A DNA stretch of 64,000 nt from Phaseolibacter flectens ATCC 12775 (GCF_000518745.1 NZ_JAEE01000008.1:1-64000), one strand, 5' to 3'. Positions 1-8,906 are shown, numbered from the stretch's first letter. Translations and numbers: made by a program. Notes: generated by a model from the letters alone, not told the origin.

Positions 1-61
1 CGCCGTAGCGCCGATGGTAGTGTGGGGTCTCCCCATGCGAGAGTAGGGAACTGCCAGGCAT
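1..61 (+). rRNA. rrf: 5S ribosomal RNA, 3' part (5' end outside window)
   Basis: The first 61 bases match the 3' half of enterobacterial 5S rRNA, including the conserved block CGCCGTAGCGCCGATGGTAG and the terminal GGGAACTGCCAGGCAT. The gene begins before the window, so this is the end of an rRNA operon. No tRNA gene follows it. Recognition is from the known E. coli 5S sequence. Confidence 0.97.
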
Positions 62-71
62 CCAATTAGAC

Positions 72-99
72 AAAAAGGCCACCTTCGGGTGGCCTTTTT
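72..99 (+). terminator. rRNA operon intrinsic terminator
   Basis: A 12-bp perfect stem (AAAAAGGCCACC and its complement) with a UUCG tetraloop ends in a five-T run, 11 bases after the 5S end. This is a classical strong rho-independent terminator for the rRNA operon. Confidence 0.95.
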
Positions 100-872
100 G
101 CGTTGGTGCGTCACTAACAAAGCGATTGCAGGTTTCGAACCGTGAAGAAACGGCGTTTCCTGAGAGCAACGCGTGTGTTTTATCACATCCCCCAGTCCGC
201 CTCACTTAGCGCCGTCTATCAGCCCATCATCGTCCATTAAAGATGGCCACAAGGATGGCGAGCGCGGATGGGGGCGGTACGCCATCGCCCATCGGTCGTC
301 GAGGCAAGGGCACTTTGCTGAGCAAAACCTCAACAGGATGCGCAGTACAGGAAGGGACAACATTTTGCTTTTTTTGCTTTATGTGCTTCGCACATTCTTC
401 CAAACACAAGATATCGTTTTTTTTGCCGTAGAGCACTGCCCAGTATCCGGTTGTGCCGTCATTGGCATTGTGTCTTTATCTTTATGCGCGGCACAGCCAC
501 TCAATAAACAAGCGGTTACTATCAGATAAATTACTAACTTCATCGTGTTATCTCTCTCTTCATCGAGGGGGGGATGGAGTCACTTGACCGTCTTTATTGG
601 TCGGCAGTGTAAGCTCAAATCTGTGTTCTGTAACTCATTTGTTCTTAATTAGCACTCAAGGCAGTCTAGCAAATATCGATCCACTTGGCACAACTATTAC
701 TGTATTCAAAATGGCAATGGACGGCTAAAGGGTTTCGACATAAATTTGGACCGATGCTGAGCATCTCTGTTTATCGCAAGAGACCATCATCTTGTCCAAT
801 GACAAAGAGGCGTTGTATTACAGTATCTATCTAAAAGGCCGCTCATTACCAGCAACACAAAGGGGAAAATCT
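100..872. other. sparse region after rRNA operon
   Basis: No convincing long gene is present. Open frames on both strands between about 170 and 530 overlap one another and have low-complexity, unrecognisable products. The only plausible coding unit is a short minus-strand lipoprotein frame at 379-543. The rest (544-872) is upstream sequence of the deacetylase gene. Confidence 0.5.
379..543 (-). CDS. possible small lipoprotein (54 aa)
   Basis: Reading the minus strand from 543 gives a 54-residue product with a short charged start (MK), a hydrophobic stretch and a lipobox LLSGC with the lipidated Cys at residue 17. A short hydrophilic tail follows that contains two further Cys residues. A purine-rich GAGAGA lies upstream as a weak ribosome binding site. 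This is the architecture of an entericidin-like or other small outer-membrane lipoprotein, but I do not recognise the family. The downstream bases stay open in another frame (to about 227), so this could be a frameshifted remnant of a longer lipoprotein. The call rests on the signal peptide alone. Confidence 0.4.
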   Translation of the reverse strand: MKLVIYLIVTACLLSGCAAHKDKDTMPMTAQPDTGQCSTAKKTISCVWKNVRST

Positions 873-1781
873 ATGAATGTTCTGGATCAACAACAAGTAT
901 TGATCGAACTAGGTTCACATAAGCGATATCCTTATCAGGCAAGAAAATCACCCTCATTCAGTCACTGGCCAGAAGAAAAAACGTTGGCCGTCTATTTCGC
1001 AATGAACCTTGAACATTTTTCGTTTGACAGTCCGGAAGGCGCCAAATTAATACCTCAATCCCATCAACCCGATGTCCTCAATTACAGTTGGCGTGATTAT
1101 GGTAATCGTGTTGGTGCTTGGTACTTAGCTGATTTATTTAGAGAAACGAATATCCCACCCGCAGTGATCGCAAATACTTCAATCCTTGATTACTGCCCTG
1201 AATTACTGGATAACTGGCTAGCCTTGCCGGGTAGTGAACTGATTGCTCATGGGCATACTAATTCTCAGCGTCAAGGAGAATTGATGTCTGATCAAGAAGC
1301 TGAGCTAATTCGCTATTGTTACAGAAGACTTACCGAATATCAGGCTAAACCGGTCAATGGTTGGTTATCTCCATGGATTTCAGAATCAATGGATACACCG
1401 GAACATCTACGGGCGAATAATTTTCTCTATACATTGAATTGGGCTCATGATGATACGCCGGGTTTATTTCGGACAGAAAAGGGGTCATTACTGTCGATCC
1501 CTTATCCACAAGAGATCAATGACATACCCACAATTATACCTAATGGTGCCAGTATGCCGGTTTTTTGTCAGATGATTGAAGATCAATTTACGGAGTTGCT
1601 AAGGCGCAGCGGATCCCAACCACAAGTTATGGGCATCGCTTTACATCCCTATATTGTCGGACAGCCATTTCGGATGCATCGGTTAAGAGAAACACTATTT
1701 AGGTTAATGGAACAGCAAGATAAATTCTGGCTTACAACGCCAGGGCAAATTGCCGATCATTTTTTGCAACATGATATTTAA
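873..1781 (+). CDS. polysaccharide deacetylase-like protein (PuuE/allantoinase type)
   Basis: The product resembles the NodB-fold polysaccharide deacetylase-like proteins of about 300 residues often annotated as PuuE or allantoinase-like. Visible landmarks are the AHGHTNS segment (metal-binding His-x-His type motif), WLSPWISES and the C-terminal ALHPYIVGQPFR. Such enzymes hydrolyse amide bonds on N-acetyl sugars or ureides; the actual substrate cannot be read from the sequence. I chose the ATG at 873 because AGGGGA lies about ten bases upstream. The frame stays open back to 792, but that extension has no ribosome binding site. It stands alone, followed by a convergent HAD phosphatase gene. 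Confidence 0.75.
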   Translation: MNVLDQQQVLIELGSHKRYPYQARKSPSFSHWPEEKTLAVYFAMNLEHFSFDSPEGAKLIPQSHQPDVLNYSWRDYGNRVGAWYLADLFRETNIPPAVIANTSILDYCPELLDNWLALPGSELIAHGHTNSQRQGELMSDQEAELIRYCYRRLTEYQAKPVNGWLSPWISESMDTPEHLRANNFLYTLNWAHDDTPGLFRTEKGSLLSIPYPQEINDIPTIIPNGASMPVFCQMIEDQFTELLRRSGSQPQVMGIALHPYIVGQPFRMHRLRETLFRLMEQQDKFWLTTPGQIADHFLQHDI

Positions 1782-1937
1782 CGTAGATCACCGACTCATC
1801 CTATATTCGTGGCGTTGGAACGATGGAATAAGGTTTACTCGCCATTCAATAAGGGAGAGTCTTTATTTGATGAGCCTGTATTTAACAGGCTCTGTCGAGA
1901 GGTAAGTCGTGGTTGAAAATAAGGGGCAAGGAAGTGT

Positions 1938-2603
1938 TTAGGGATTATTTTTTTTTAGATTTTGCAGTGGTGAACGGCGTGGTTGCCGACGATGAAAATA
2001 ACGCCAGTGAGGATCTTGGGCTGCAGTCAATAGCTCGTAATCCCCGCGAGTATCTCCCCATGCACGTAAATGGTATTGGCTTAATGGGCCATAAATAAGT
2101 TCTAGGCGGGCGACTTTTTCATCACTGCGGCAATTATGGCCGGTAATCTTACCTGTTAATATACCGTCAGTAACTTGTAGACGTGTGCCGATTAGCTGTA
2201 TACCAAGCTTACGAGCAAAAGGCTGCAACATTATTTCAGGTGAAGCCGAGCAGATAGTGACGGTTGCTCCTGCACTCACTTCTGCGGCAACGGCAAGCAC
2301 ACCTTTAGGTCGGAGTAATTTGCTCCAGTACAGCGAACAATATTGCTCTGCTTTCTTCTCTATCCAATCAGCCTCACATCCGGTCAGAAAAACTTGGATG
2401 AGTTTCTCTTTCAGTTCGTTACGTGTCAGTTGACGGCATAAACAGCGTAACGAGGGCCAGATCATAAATAGCATTTTATAGATGAACCCCCTGATACCAA
2501 ATGTGAAACGTAGAAAGGGGACAAAACTGTCATGATGAGTCAGTGTACCGTCGAAATCAAAGACGGAAAGAATCGGATTTGTTTGCCGGGTAGGTTCAGC
2601 CAT
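1938..2603 (-). CDS. HAD-IB family phosphatase
   Basis: A HAD superfamily phosphatase of subclass IB. Motif I is FDFDGTLT near the N-terminus, motif II is in ICSAS, and motif III/IV is GDTRGDYELL, with a helical cap between motifs I and II. Relatives include phosphoserine phosphatase-like and phosphatidylglycerophosphatase C-like enzymes; hydrophobic stretches in the cap (GFIYKMLFMIWPSL) favour a lipid-phosphate or membrane-associated substrate. The frame extends to 2651. I favour the Met at 2603 (MAEPTRQ) because earlier Mets have poorer spacing to any purine block. The basic tail (RRQPRRSPLQNLKK) is unremarkable for the family. Confidence 0.75.
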   Translation of the reverse strand: MAEPTRQTNPILSVFDFDGTLTHHDSFVPFLRFTFGIRGFIYKMLFMIWPSLRCLCRQLTRNELKEKLIQVFLTGCEADWIEKKAEQYCSLYWSKLLRPKGVLAVAAEVSAGATVTICSASPEIMLQPFARKLGIQLIGTRLQVTDGILTGKITGHNCRSDEKVARLELIYGPLSQYHLRAWGDTRGDYELLTAAQDPHWRYFHRRQPRRSPLQNLKKNNP

Positions 2604-3117
2604 AGTCGTCATTCCGGTAAAGATGCGTGCCTTAAGATAACTCATCATCATAACAGATACTGTGAATACCGTGAATGCCCCTTACCTCTGTCATATCCTG
2701 ACCCGCCTTGTTCTGGCCTAAGAGAGTGACTTATTACACCACGGGATCGCAAGTAGGTCTCGCTCTTATCCGATTGCAGCAATAGTCTGTGTGACTTGTT
2801 TGAATTTTACGCTTTAGCTGTTCTACCTTGGCTGTGTTTGGCTGCCCCCTCTTTTTATCTTGATCGCTTAGTACGTGGTGACATCAGCCCAGTTGCGTAT
2901 CCATGTGCTTATCGCACCTAGGATAGCTCTGTAGCGGTTAATTATCTGATCTGGATCACTATAAGTATGATTGTTTCTATTGTTGATAGTGGTTTGTTTA
3001 CATTAGGATTGTGGTAAATAAAAACATGTCTGCCACAGCGATATTTTTTGACATAACGCAGTTGAGGATCGATGCCACATTGAGATAGAACGGTAGAGTG
3101 TGAAACTTAATTAAGGA
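2604..3117. other. intergenic region between HAD phosphatase and kinase gene
   Basis: The two flanking genes are transcribed divergently, so promoters for both should lie here. I see no coding frame of quality, no clear hairpin terminator and no strong operator. A purine-rich stretch AATTAAGGA immediately precedes the kinase start. Confidence 0.4.
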
Positions 3118-3744
3118 ATGATAATGATAGAAGCTGAATTGATACAGCAATTGACGACCTGGAGCCAAGGAAGTGAGCGACGGATTGTGGGTATTGTTGG
3201 GTTACCGGGAGCGGGGAAGTCGACACTGACTGCTTTTTTACAGCAAAAATTTGCAGATTCAGTGGCTGTATTGCCGATGGATGCTTATCACTTATCTAAT
3301 ATGCAGCTAAAAAAATTGGCAAGACTGGATCGTAAAGGGGCTCCTGATACCTTTGATGTTGCAGGTTTTAAAGCTATGTTGCATCGGATCCGTACCGATA
3401 AGGCTGATGAAATCCTCTATGCACCAGCATTTCACCGTGAAATCGAGGAATCAATTGCTGCAGAAATTGCGATCCCTGCTCATGTGAGATTAATTATAAC
3501 AGAAGGTAATTACTTGCTTTATGAACAACATGGCTGGCAAGAGATAAGGCCACTCTTGGATCAAAGTTGGTTTATTGAAGTTGACGAAAAACAGCGGTTG
3601 TCGCAGCTACTGCAGCGACATCTTCGCTATGGCCGTACTGAGGAAGAAGCAAAGGCATGGATCACAACAACAGACCAGCCGAATGCTGCGTTGATTGCCG
3701 CCACAGCCATTTGGGCTGATAAACGGGTCTCTATTGGTCATTAA
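3118..3744 (+). CDS. P-loop kinase of the uridine kinase/YggC family
   Basis: A 208-residue P-loop NTPase with Walker A GLPGAGKST at about residue 28. A kinase-type region PMDAYHLSN follows, then DTFDVAGF and ITEGNYLLY (Walker B-like), the pattern seen in the uridine kinase/phosphoribulokinase-like YggC and FrcK proteins. These phosphorylate nucleosides or sugars. Just downstream (54 bp) lies a sugar:proton symporter on the same strand, so a role in phosphorylating the imported sugar is a reasonable inference. AAGGA precedes the first Met codons; initiation could be at either Met1 or Met3. Confidence 0.8.
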   Translation: MIMIEAELIQQLTTWSQGSERRIVGIVGLPGAGKSTLTAFLQQKFADSVAVLPMDAYHLSNMQLKKLARLDRKGAPDTFDVAGFKAMLHRIRTDKADEILYAPAFHREIEESIAAEIAIPAHVRLIITEGNYLLYEQHGWQEIRPLLDQSWFIEVDEKQRLSQLLQRHLRYGRTEEEAKAWITTTDQPNAALIAATAIWADKRVSIGH

Positions 3745-3798
3745 AACCATTGTACAAACAAGCAGGTAGCATCCTGCCAAGATAAAGGTGCGAGGTTC

Positions 3799-5205
3799 AT
3801 GGTTAGTACAAACAAGATGGCACAACAACAGTCGACCAGTCCCTTCATTGTCATAGCTATTGCAATGATTGCTGCATTGGGCGGATTATTATTTGGTTAT
3901 GACACCGGGGTGATTGGCGTTGCGTTACTGGGATTAGGGAAGCAATTCGTTTTAGATGATACGACCAAGCAATTAGTTACTGGTGCAATTATTTTTGGTG
4001 CGTTGTTTGGTAGTTTGGTAATCGGCCCTTTATCTGATCGTCTTGGTCGTCGGAAAATGGTCGTGGCTGTCGCTTTATTATTTGCCTTAGGATCCGTCTG
4101 CTCCGCGTTATCAACCCATGTTGAAACTTTGATATTATCTCGTTTTATACTGGGTCTTTCGGCGGGGAGTTCAACTCAGATCATTCCAGTTTATATTGCC
4201 GAGGTTGCTCCGCCACGCCATCGCGGAAAAATGGTGGCTTTGTTTCAATTTATGGTGGTCTTCGGTATCACTTGTGCTTATGGAACCGGTTTTATTCTCG
4301 GAGAACATTGGCGCTTGATGTTTGGCTTGGGTGTCATTCCTGCCATTATTTTGTTGTTGGGTATGTCGATTTTGCCAGAAAGCCCGCGTTGGTTGGTAAT
4401 GAAAAAACGGGATAGGCAAGCACTTACTATTCTTTCGAAAGTCAGAGGAAGCCATCAGTTAGCTCAGCAGGAGTTAGATGAAATCCATACAGTGACTGGT
4501 CAGCCTCAGGGAAGTTGGCGAGACTTGGCAAGTCCGTGGATCCGTCCAGCTATTGTCGTGGGCGCAGCCATTGCCATGTTCTCGCAAATTACCGGTAATA
4601 ACGCACTGATTTACTATGCACCGACCATTCTGACCCATGCCGGTTTCTCAGAAAAGACCGCGATCTTAGGCACTGGGGGCAGTACCGTGTTGGTTGTTAT
4701 TATGACCGTCGTGGGTAGTATCTTAGTGGATAAAATTGGTCGAAGGCGTTACCTACTCTGGACGATACCGGGCTCGATTATCGCACTGTTGTTGATGGGC
4801 TTTCTTTTTGTAGGCGCAGGACCTCAAACTCAACTCAGCCAGATATTAGTGGTGTTATGCCTTGCGGCTTACTTAATGTTAAACTGCGGTGGATTTGGCG
4901 TGTGTATCTGGTTGATCAATGCGGAAGTCTACCCCTTATTTGTTCGTGGGAAAGGGGCGAGTATTGGTTCATTTAGCCACTGGTTTTTTGATTTATTGGT
5001 CACATTGACAACATTGAGTTTAGTGACCTTGTTAGGGGCAAGTTGGACATTTTGGTTATATGCCGCGATCTCAAGCTTCGCGTTGTTATTCATTTATTTT
5101 TTTGTGCCTGAGACGCGAGGAAAGACATTGGAAGCCATTGAGAGTGACTTAAGAAATAAACAGTTTTATGCTTATCAGGTTAAGAAAGTCAATCATCAAT
5201 CATGA
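3799..5205 (+). CDS. MFS sugar:proton symporter (GalP/XylE/AraE type)
   Basis: Inner-membrane sugar porter of 468 residues with twelve predicted membrane segments. Family signatures are visible: GGLLFGYDTGVIG in segment 1, the loop DRLGRRK after segment 2, PESPRWL at the central loop, DKIGRRRYLL in the second half, and PETRGKTLE at the C-terminus. These define the sugar porter (SP) family, which imports hexoses, pentoses or polyols with a proton. A GAGG ribosome site precedes the start. It follows the kinase gene closely and probably forms an operon with it: uptake then phosphorylation. The exact sugar is not evident. Confidence 0.88.
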   Translation: MVSTNKMAQQQSTSPFIVIAIAMIAALGGLLFGYDTGVIGVALLGLGKQFVLDDTTKQLVTGAIIFGALFGSLVIGPLSDRLGRRKMVVAVALLFALGSVCSALSTHVETLILSRFILGLSAGSSTQIIPVYIAEVAPPRHRGKMVALFQFMVVFGITCAYGTGFILGEHWRLMFGLGVIPAIILLLGMSILPESPRWLVMKKRDRQALTILSKVRGSHQLAQQELDEIHTVTGQPQGSWRDLASPWIRPAIVVGAAIAMFSQITGNNALIYYAPTILTHAGFSEKTAILGTGGSTVLVVIMTVVGSILVDKIGRRRYLLWTIPGSIIALLLMGFLFVGAGPQTQLSQILVVLCLAAYLMLNCGGFGVCIWLINAEVYPLFVRGKGASIGSFSHWFFDLLVTLTTLSLVTLLGASWTFWLYAAISSFALLFIYFFVPETRGKTLEAIESDLRNKQFYAYQVKKVNHQS

Positions 5206-5220
5206 GTGGTTGAAACTGAT

Positions 5221-5248
5221 TCCCCCTTACCGCGTTTGGTGAGGGGGA
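5221..5248. terminator. hairpin between convergent transporter genes
   Basis: An 11-bp stem (TCCCCCTTACC pairing with GGTGAGGGGGA, one G-T pair) with a six-base loop lies between the convergent sugar symporter and proP genes. Neither side has a strong T-tract, so it may be a weak bidirectional terminator or an mRNA 3'-end stabiliser. Confidence 0.55.
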
Positions 5249-5261
5249 GTCGGCATGGGAC

Positions 5262-6734
5262 TTATTTCACCGGAGCGGAAGAGGTCTGTTGCTTACGCTT
5301 TCTAATCTTATCAATTAAACGATGCGCTTCTGCTTTAGAAGCCACGGCAGGGCCTGAGCCTTTCAATGGCTTGCGAGCTGTCTCTCGTAAAGTGTAAACG
5401 GTGATTAAACCAATGATCCCCGCAGCCATCAGATAATAGCCTGGCATCATCAGGTTACCGGTTTTATCGATAAGCCATGCTGTGACCAACGGTGTGGTTC
5501 CACCGAACAAGGAAACGGAAAGGTTAAAACCGATAGCGAGAGCACTGTAGCGAATGTCGGTTGCAAATAAAGCAGGCAAGGTGGCGGGCATCGTTCCGCT
5601 AAAGCACGTATGCAGTAAACCGAGAATGATAAGGCCAAGGAACACGAGCCACATCTGACCTGAGCTAATTAGCATCATGCACGGTACTGCGAGCACAATC
5701 AGACCGATCGCACCGAAGGCGATAACAGGGCGCCGGCCGAGTTTATCTGTCCAATGACCCGACATCAACGTCAATGGCATCATCACAAACATCACCACCA
5801 TAATCAGCAGCAAACTACTTAACTCACTCAAATTCAAGATACCCGTCAGATAACTTGGCATATAAGAGGTCAGCATATAATTTGATACATTAAATAACAG
5901 CACCAACCCGATACACTTCAACATCTGACTGCGGTATTTTTTCAGCAACTGCCATAAGCTGAGTCGAGGTTTACTTTGTTCGAGGGCTTCTTGTTTTTCC
6001 ATATGCTGTTTAAAGGCGGGGGTCTCTTCGAGTTTCAGTCTCACATACAGACCAAATACACCGAGAGGCGCAGCGATAAAGAATGGGATCCGCCAGCCCC
6101 AATCAAGCATGTGTTGTGGACTTATCATGGCAGTCATCGCAGTGACCAAGCTTGCACCGAGTAAATATCCGCCAAGTGTACCGAACTCAAGGAAACTCCC
6201 CATAAATCCACGACGATTATCTGTCGAGTATTCGGCGATAAAGGTCGCGGCGCCACCATATTCTCCGCCGGTTGAAAACCCTTGAACTAAGCGAGCGAGC
6301 AGTAATAAGACAGGGGCGAGGATACCGATGGTATGATAGGACGGGATAAGGCCAATGCAGAACGTACTGATCGCCATCATTATCATGGTAATCGCTAACA
6401 CTTTCTGGCGACCAATTTTATCACCGAGTGGACCAAAGAACAGCCCGCCAACGGGTCGAATAAGAAAGGCGGCAGCGAAGGCACCAAAAGCAGCAATCAG
6501 CTGAGCAGCAGTATTGGTTGCCGGGAAAAACACTTTACCAATGGTGACAGCAAGATAACTGTACACGCCGAAATCAAACCACTCCATGGCATTGCCCAAA
6601 GCCGCTGCGCCGACGGCGCGTTTAAGCATTGAGTTATCCACAATGGTAATATCGTCGAGGGTTAACTCTTTTTCTTTTTTCCGATTCCAGAAATGGTTTC
6701 TGTTTTTACTGCGGATTGATTGTTCTGTACGCAT
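5262..6734 (-). CDS. proP: proline/glycine betaine:proton symporter ProP
   Basis: An MFS osmoprotectant importer. Recognised by GNAMEWFDFGVYSYLA at the start of segment 1, FLIRPVGGLFFGPLGDK, GFSTGGEYGGAATFIAEY, RRGFMGSFLEFGTLGGY and DWGWRIPFF, all closely matching E. coli ProP. The start at 6734 is preceded by GAGGAGC. Unlike E. coli ProP, whose C-terminal 60-odd residues form an antiparallel coiled coil that tunes osmotic activation, this protein ends about 30 residues after RKPLKG with a short basic tail (HRLIDKIRKRKQQ). It therefore belongs to the coiled-coil-free group. Role: uptake of proline, betaine and ectoine under osmotic stress. Confidence 0.92.
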   Translation of the reverse strand: MRTEQSIRSKNRNHFWNRKKEKELTLDDITIVDNSMLKRAVGAAALGNAMEWFDFGVYSYLAVTIGKVFFPATNTAAQLIAAFGAFAAAFLIRPVGGLFFGPLGDKIGRQKVLAITMIMMAISTFCIGLIPSYHTIGILAPVLLLLARLVQGFSTGGEYGGAATFIAEYSTDNRRGFMGSFLEFGTLGGYLLGASLVTAMTAMISPQHMLDWGWRIPFFIAAPLGVFGLYVRLKLEETPAFKQHMEKQEALEQSKPRLSLWQLLKKYRSQMLKCIGLVLLFNVSNYMLTSYMPSYLTGILNLSELSSLLLIMVVMFVMMPLTLMSGHWTDKLGRRPVIAFGAIGLIVLAVPCMMLISSGQMWLVFLGLIILGLLHTCFSGTMPATLPALFATDIRYSALAIGFNLSVSLFGGTTPLVTAWLIDKTGNLMMPGYYLMAAGIIGLITVYTLRETARKPLKGSGPAVASKAEAHRLIDKIRKRKQQTSSAPVK

Positions 6735-7185
6735 TCTGCTCCTCATAACATAATGAATTGCAGCGTCTTATAGCTTTCTTTGCTTATTAAATAGAAAGGA
6801 GATGAAGGGAAAGAAAGATATAAGATGCTAAAAGTTTTTAGAGTTGCAGCATAAGCCGCCAAGCCACTGTAATCTTTAATCCCCATGCATTTCAAGCTTT
6901 GTGATAAAACTCACAAAATAAAAAGATGCTTTTTCTCCATATTAATTGAAAAATAATCTCATTTTTACTTTTAATTCAGTCTATTAGCCTTTTTTACCCA
7001 TTGTGCTAATTGTGCTTTTTTTTCAAGCAATAAGCATGTGCAGCCGTCGATTCTTTGGCAATACACACGCCGCCTCACTCTCGGAGACTGATCAAAATAA
7101 AGACAGGTGTCAAAAGCGTTTAATATAAGGTTCATCATTTACTGTTATTACTCTCTGTAGATTGATAATTTGAGGAGCCAAAACG
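6735..7185. other. proP upstream region
   Basis: Holds the proP promoter region and the CRP-type site (6900-6915). The rest is AT-rich leader and upstream sequence of the 32-residue peptide gene. I see no other coding frame. Confidence 0.5.
6900..6915. promoter_or_regulatory. CRP-type site upstream of proP
   Basis: TGTGA-TAAAAC-TCACA is a perfect match to the CRP consensus half-sites with the required six-base spacer. It lies 166 bases upstream of the proP start. E. coli proP P1 is controlled by CRP, so a conserved role is likely; binding is inferred. Confidence 0.75.
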
Positions 7186-7284
7186 ATGAAAAAAGTAGAC
7201 ATAGATCTCAGTGATATCGTGGTACTGCTCGGAAGTGTGTTGACCGTCAGTTTGTTTCTACTCAACTGGTTTGCCACCTATTAG
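7186..7284 (+). CDS. 32-residue predicted single-pass membrane peptide
   Basis: A short reading frame with a strong ribosome site (GAGGAGCC, about 7 bases before the ATG). It encodes an acidic/basic N-terminus (MKKVDIDLSD) and one hydrophobic helix of about 19 residues (IVVLLGSVLTVSLFLLNWF), ending ATY. This is the profile of small inner-membrane proteins that partner with transporters or respiratory complexes (compare KdpF, CydX, MgtS), but the sequence does not match any of them that I can recall. No larger gene follows on this strand for over a kilobase, so it is not an obvious operon leader. It was found by eye; confidence rests on the Shine-Dalgarno and the clean helix. Confidence 0.6.
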   Translation: MKKVDIDLSDIVVLLGSVLTVSLFLLNWFATY

Positions 7285-8666
7285 GTATGACCTAAACTCA
7301 GCGCGTGTTAAGCGGAATGATCAATGGGATCCCTCAAAGAAGAGAGTCACTGGCTCTATTTGGACAATTATGGAATATTTATTTACATATCAATAAGTTG
7401 GGGATCCACATTCCTTGCGTTTAGAGAGGTTTAGAATCACCAAGCTCATGCGGTATGGTACGGATTGTATTATCTTGGACATTCCCGTGACGGAGTATGC
7501 ATCAATCATCAGTACTTGAGCGACAGGCTATCCATCAATTGTACATTGCTGTCATCGGTTACACACGTGGTATTCTGTCAATGCCGTCATCCTAAGCGGC
7601 TTGTAAACGCGCAAGAGAGGGACATTCACGGTGTCATTCCTACGCGAGACTGTCGATAGCGCCTACTGATATTGGCGGCATCCATCGTTGCCACATTTGC
7701 AATCGCCAGAGGAATTCACGTGATGTTCCTCATACTCCCAGAAAAGGGTTATTGCACTTTCTCCAATAAAGACGGCGTAATTTTATTGTGAACCGCCGGC
7801 GTGATGTCCTCAGTGTTTTTTGAATGGTGATAACCCATTATGGTTCGCTGGTCGTTATCACTGTGACTACTCGTATTCGCTAACAGGATCAATGATGGCA
7901 TTTACGCCGCTTATTCTGAAAATCAGGTTTTATTTGTCAGGTTATTGGTAAGCTCAATTCATTAGTCCGTTTCCTGACGCGAACGGCAAAATAATTTTCA
8001 TTCTGACAGTGATTAATCTTGAATAATTCTTATAGTCAGTAAGCACAGATCGGCTAAATGCGATGAGTGATCCTCGAGCGCGTATGAATGTAGTAAAACA
8101 ACGGATTGCATTTGCAATAATGCTTTGCCATGCACCGAACATGGCCAAAAGGTTGATTGACTATCATGGCATGGTGGGAGAGCGAACCACACTCGTCGTT
8201 GGCTATGAGGAATTAGGAATAGAGACAACGGGTGCTAAAATTATGTTGAAGCAGAGTGATTGGTCATCAGGTAGCTAAAATACATATTGACTTTATTCAA
8301 CAACGTCCGAGGCAGAATAGGCTAACTGCCTTGAAGGGGGAATGAATGATTCATTAATTGCAAGTAGCCATCGACAATGTTGAGTAAACATGATGGGTGT
8401 TTGTTTTTTACTAGTTTATCGAGTGTGATTATTGAGTAAGTGGAAAAAACCTAACCTTTATAATCTCCCTTAATTTAAACACTCAGCAGCATATAATATA
8501 AAAACAGAGTTAAGTTTTTCAGATAAAAAACGATATTTTTATTCTCATTCAATAAAATAGGATTAGGATAAGTCTGTTAACGTAAAGTTAAACTCTCACT
8601 TATACTTTAAATAATTTTAATTTTAATTTTAATTTTAATTTTAATTTTAATAGAGGAATAATATTC
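7285..8666. other. 1.4-kb region without a supportable gene
   Basis: Several frames of 60-70 codons on both strands have unrecognisable products, no good ribosome sites and no shared reading direction. The composition is close to coding sequence in 7400-8280, which suggests eroded genes, but I could not identify a parent family. From 8400 on it becomes strongly AT-rich and carries TATAAT hexamers at 8459-8464 and 8492-8497, candidates for the promoter of the 79-residue gene downstream. Confidence 0.5.
8613..8651. repeat. hexanucleotide tandem repeat (AATTTT, six copies plus AAT)
   Basis: Six uninterrupted copies of AATTTT followed by a partial unit end 15 bases before the start codon of the 79-residue gene and abut its ribosome site (AGAGGA). 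Tandem repeats of this kind change copy number by slipped-strand mispairing. Their position between promoter and start codon makes them a candidate phase-variation switch, though a six-base unit here would alter spacing rather than reading frame. Confidence 0.9.
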
Positions 8667-8906
8667 ATGACTAACGACAACCTTCAGGCTTATGTAGAAC
8701 AACAAATTAACGAAGCAGCACAAAAGGTAATAGATAAAGGTGATAAATTAGATGACTTGTCTCAAGGGAAGCTGGATTTTTTTATCGCCTTACGTCATAT
8801 CCTAACCGGCAATAAAAACTACCGTTCATTAGGCCATCTTGATGCGGTGAATGATACATTGCAGCACCTCGGATTGATTGAAAGCAGTAAAACATTTTAT
8901 AAATAA
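8667..8906 (+). CDS. hypothetical 79-residue protein
   Basis: A small soluble, mainly helical protein with mixed charge (KVIDKGDKLDDLSQGKLDFF is typical). It has no signal peptide, membrane segment or cysteine. AGAGGA lies about nine bases upstream of the ATG, directly after the hexanucleotide repeat. I do not recognise the family. It stands alone, with a terminator about 200 bases downstream. The N-terminal region could form an amphipathic helix followed by a compact helical domain (ALRHILTGNKNYRSLGHLDAV). The strong ribosome site and clean frame make it likely to be a real gene. Confidence 0.6.
   Translation: MTNDNLQAYVEQQINEAAQKVIDKGDKLDDLSQGKLDFFIALRHILTGNKNYRSLGHLDAVNDTLQHLGLIESSKTFYK

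Noticed and set aside
120..150. Minus-strand GGTTCGAAACC resembling a tRNA T-arm
   Set aside because: No acceptor, D or anticodon arm can be folded around it.
173..529. Plus-strand frame of 118 codons
   Set aside because: Ser/Pro-rich, unlike any known protein, no ribosome site, and it lies antisense to the more convincing lipoprotein frame.
8063..8278. Plus-strand frame of 71 codons
   Set aside because: No recognisable product, no clear ribosome site, and overlapping frames of similar length on the other strand; more likely an eroded region.
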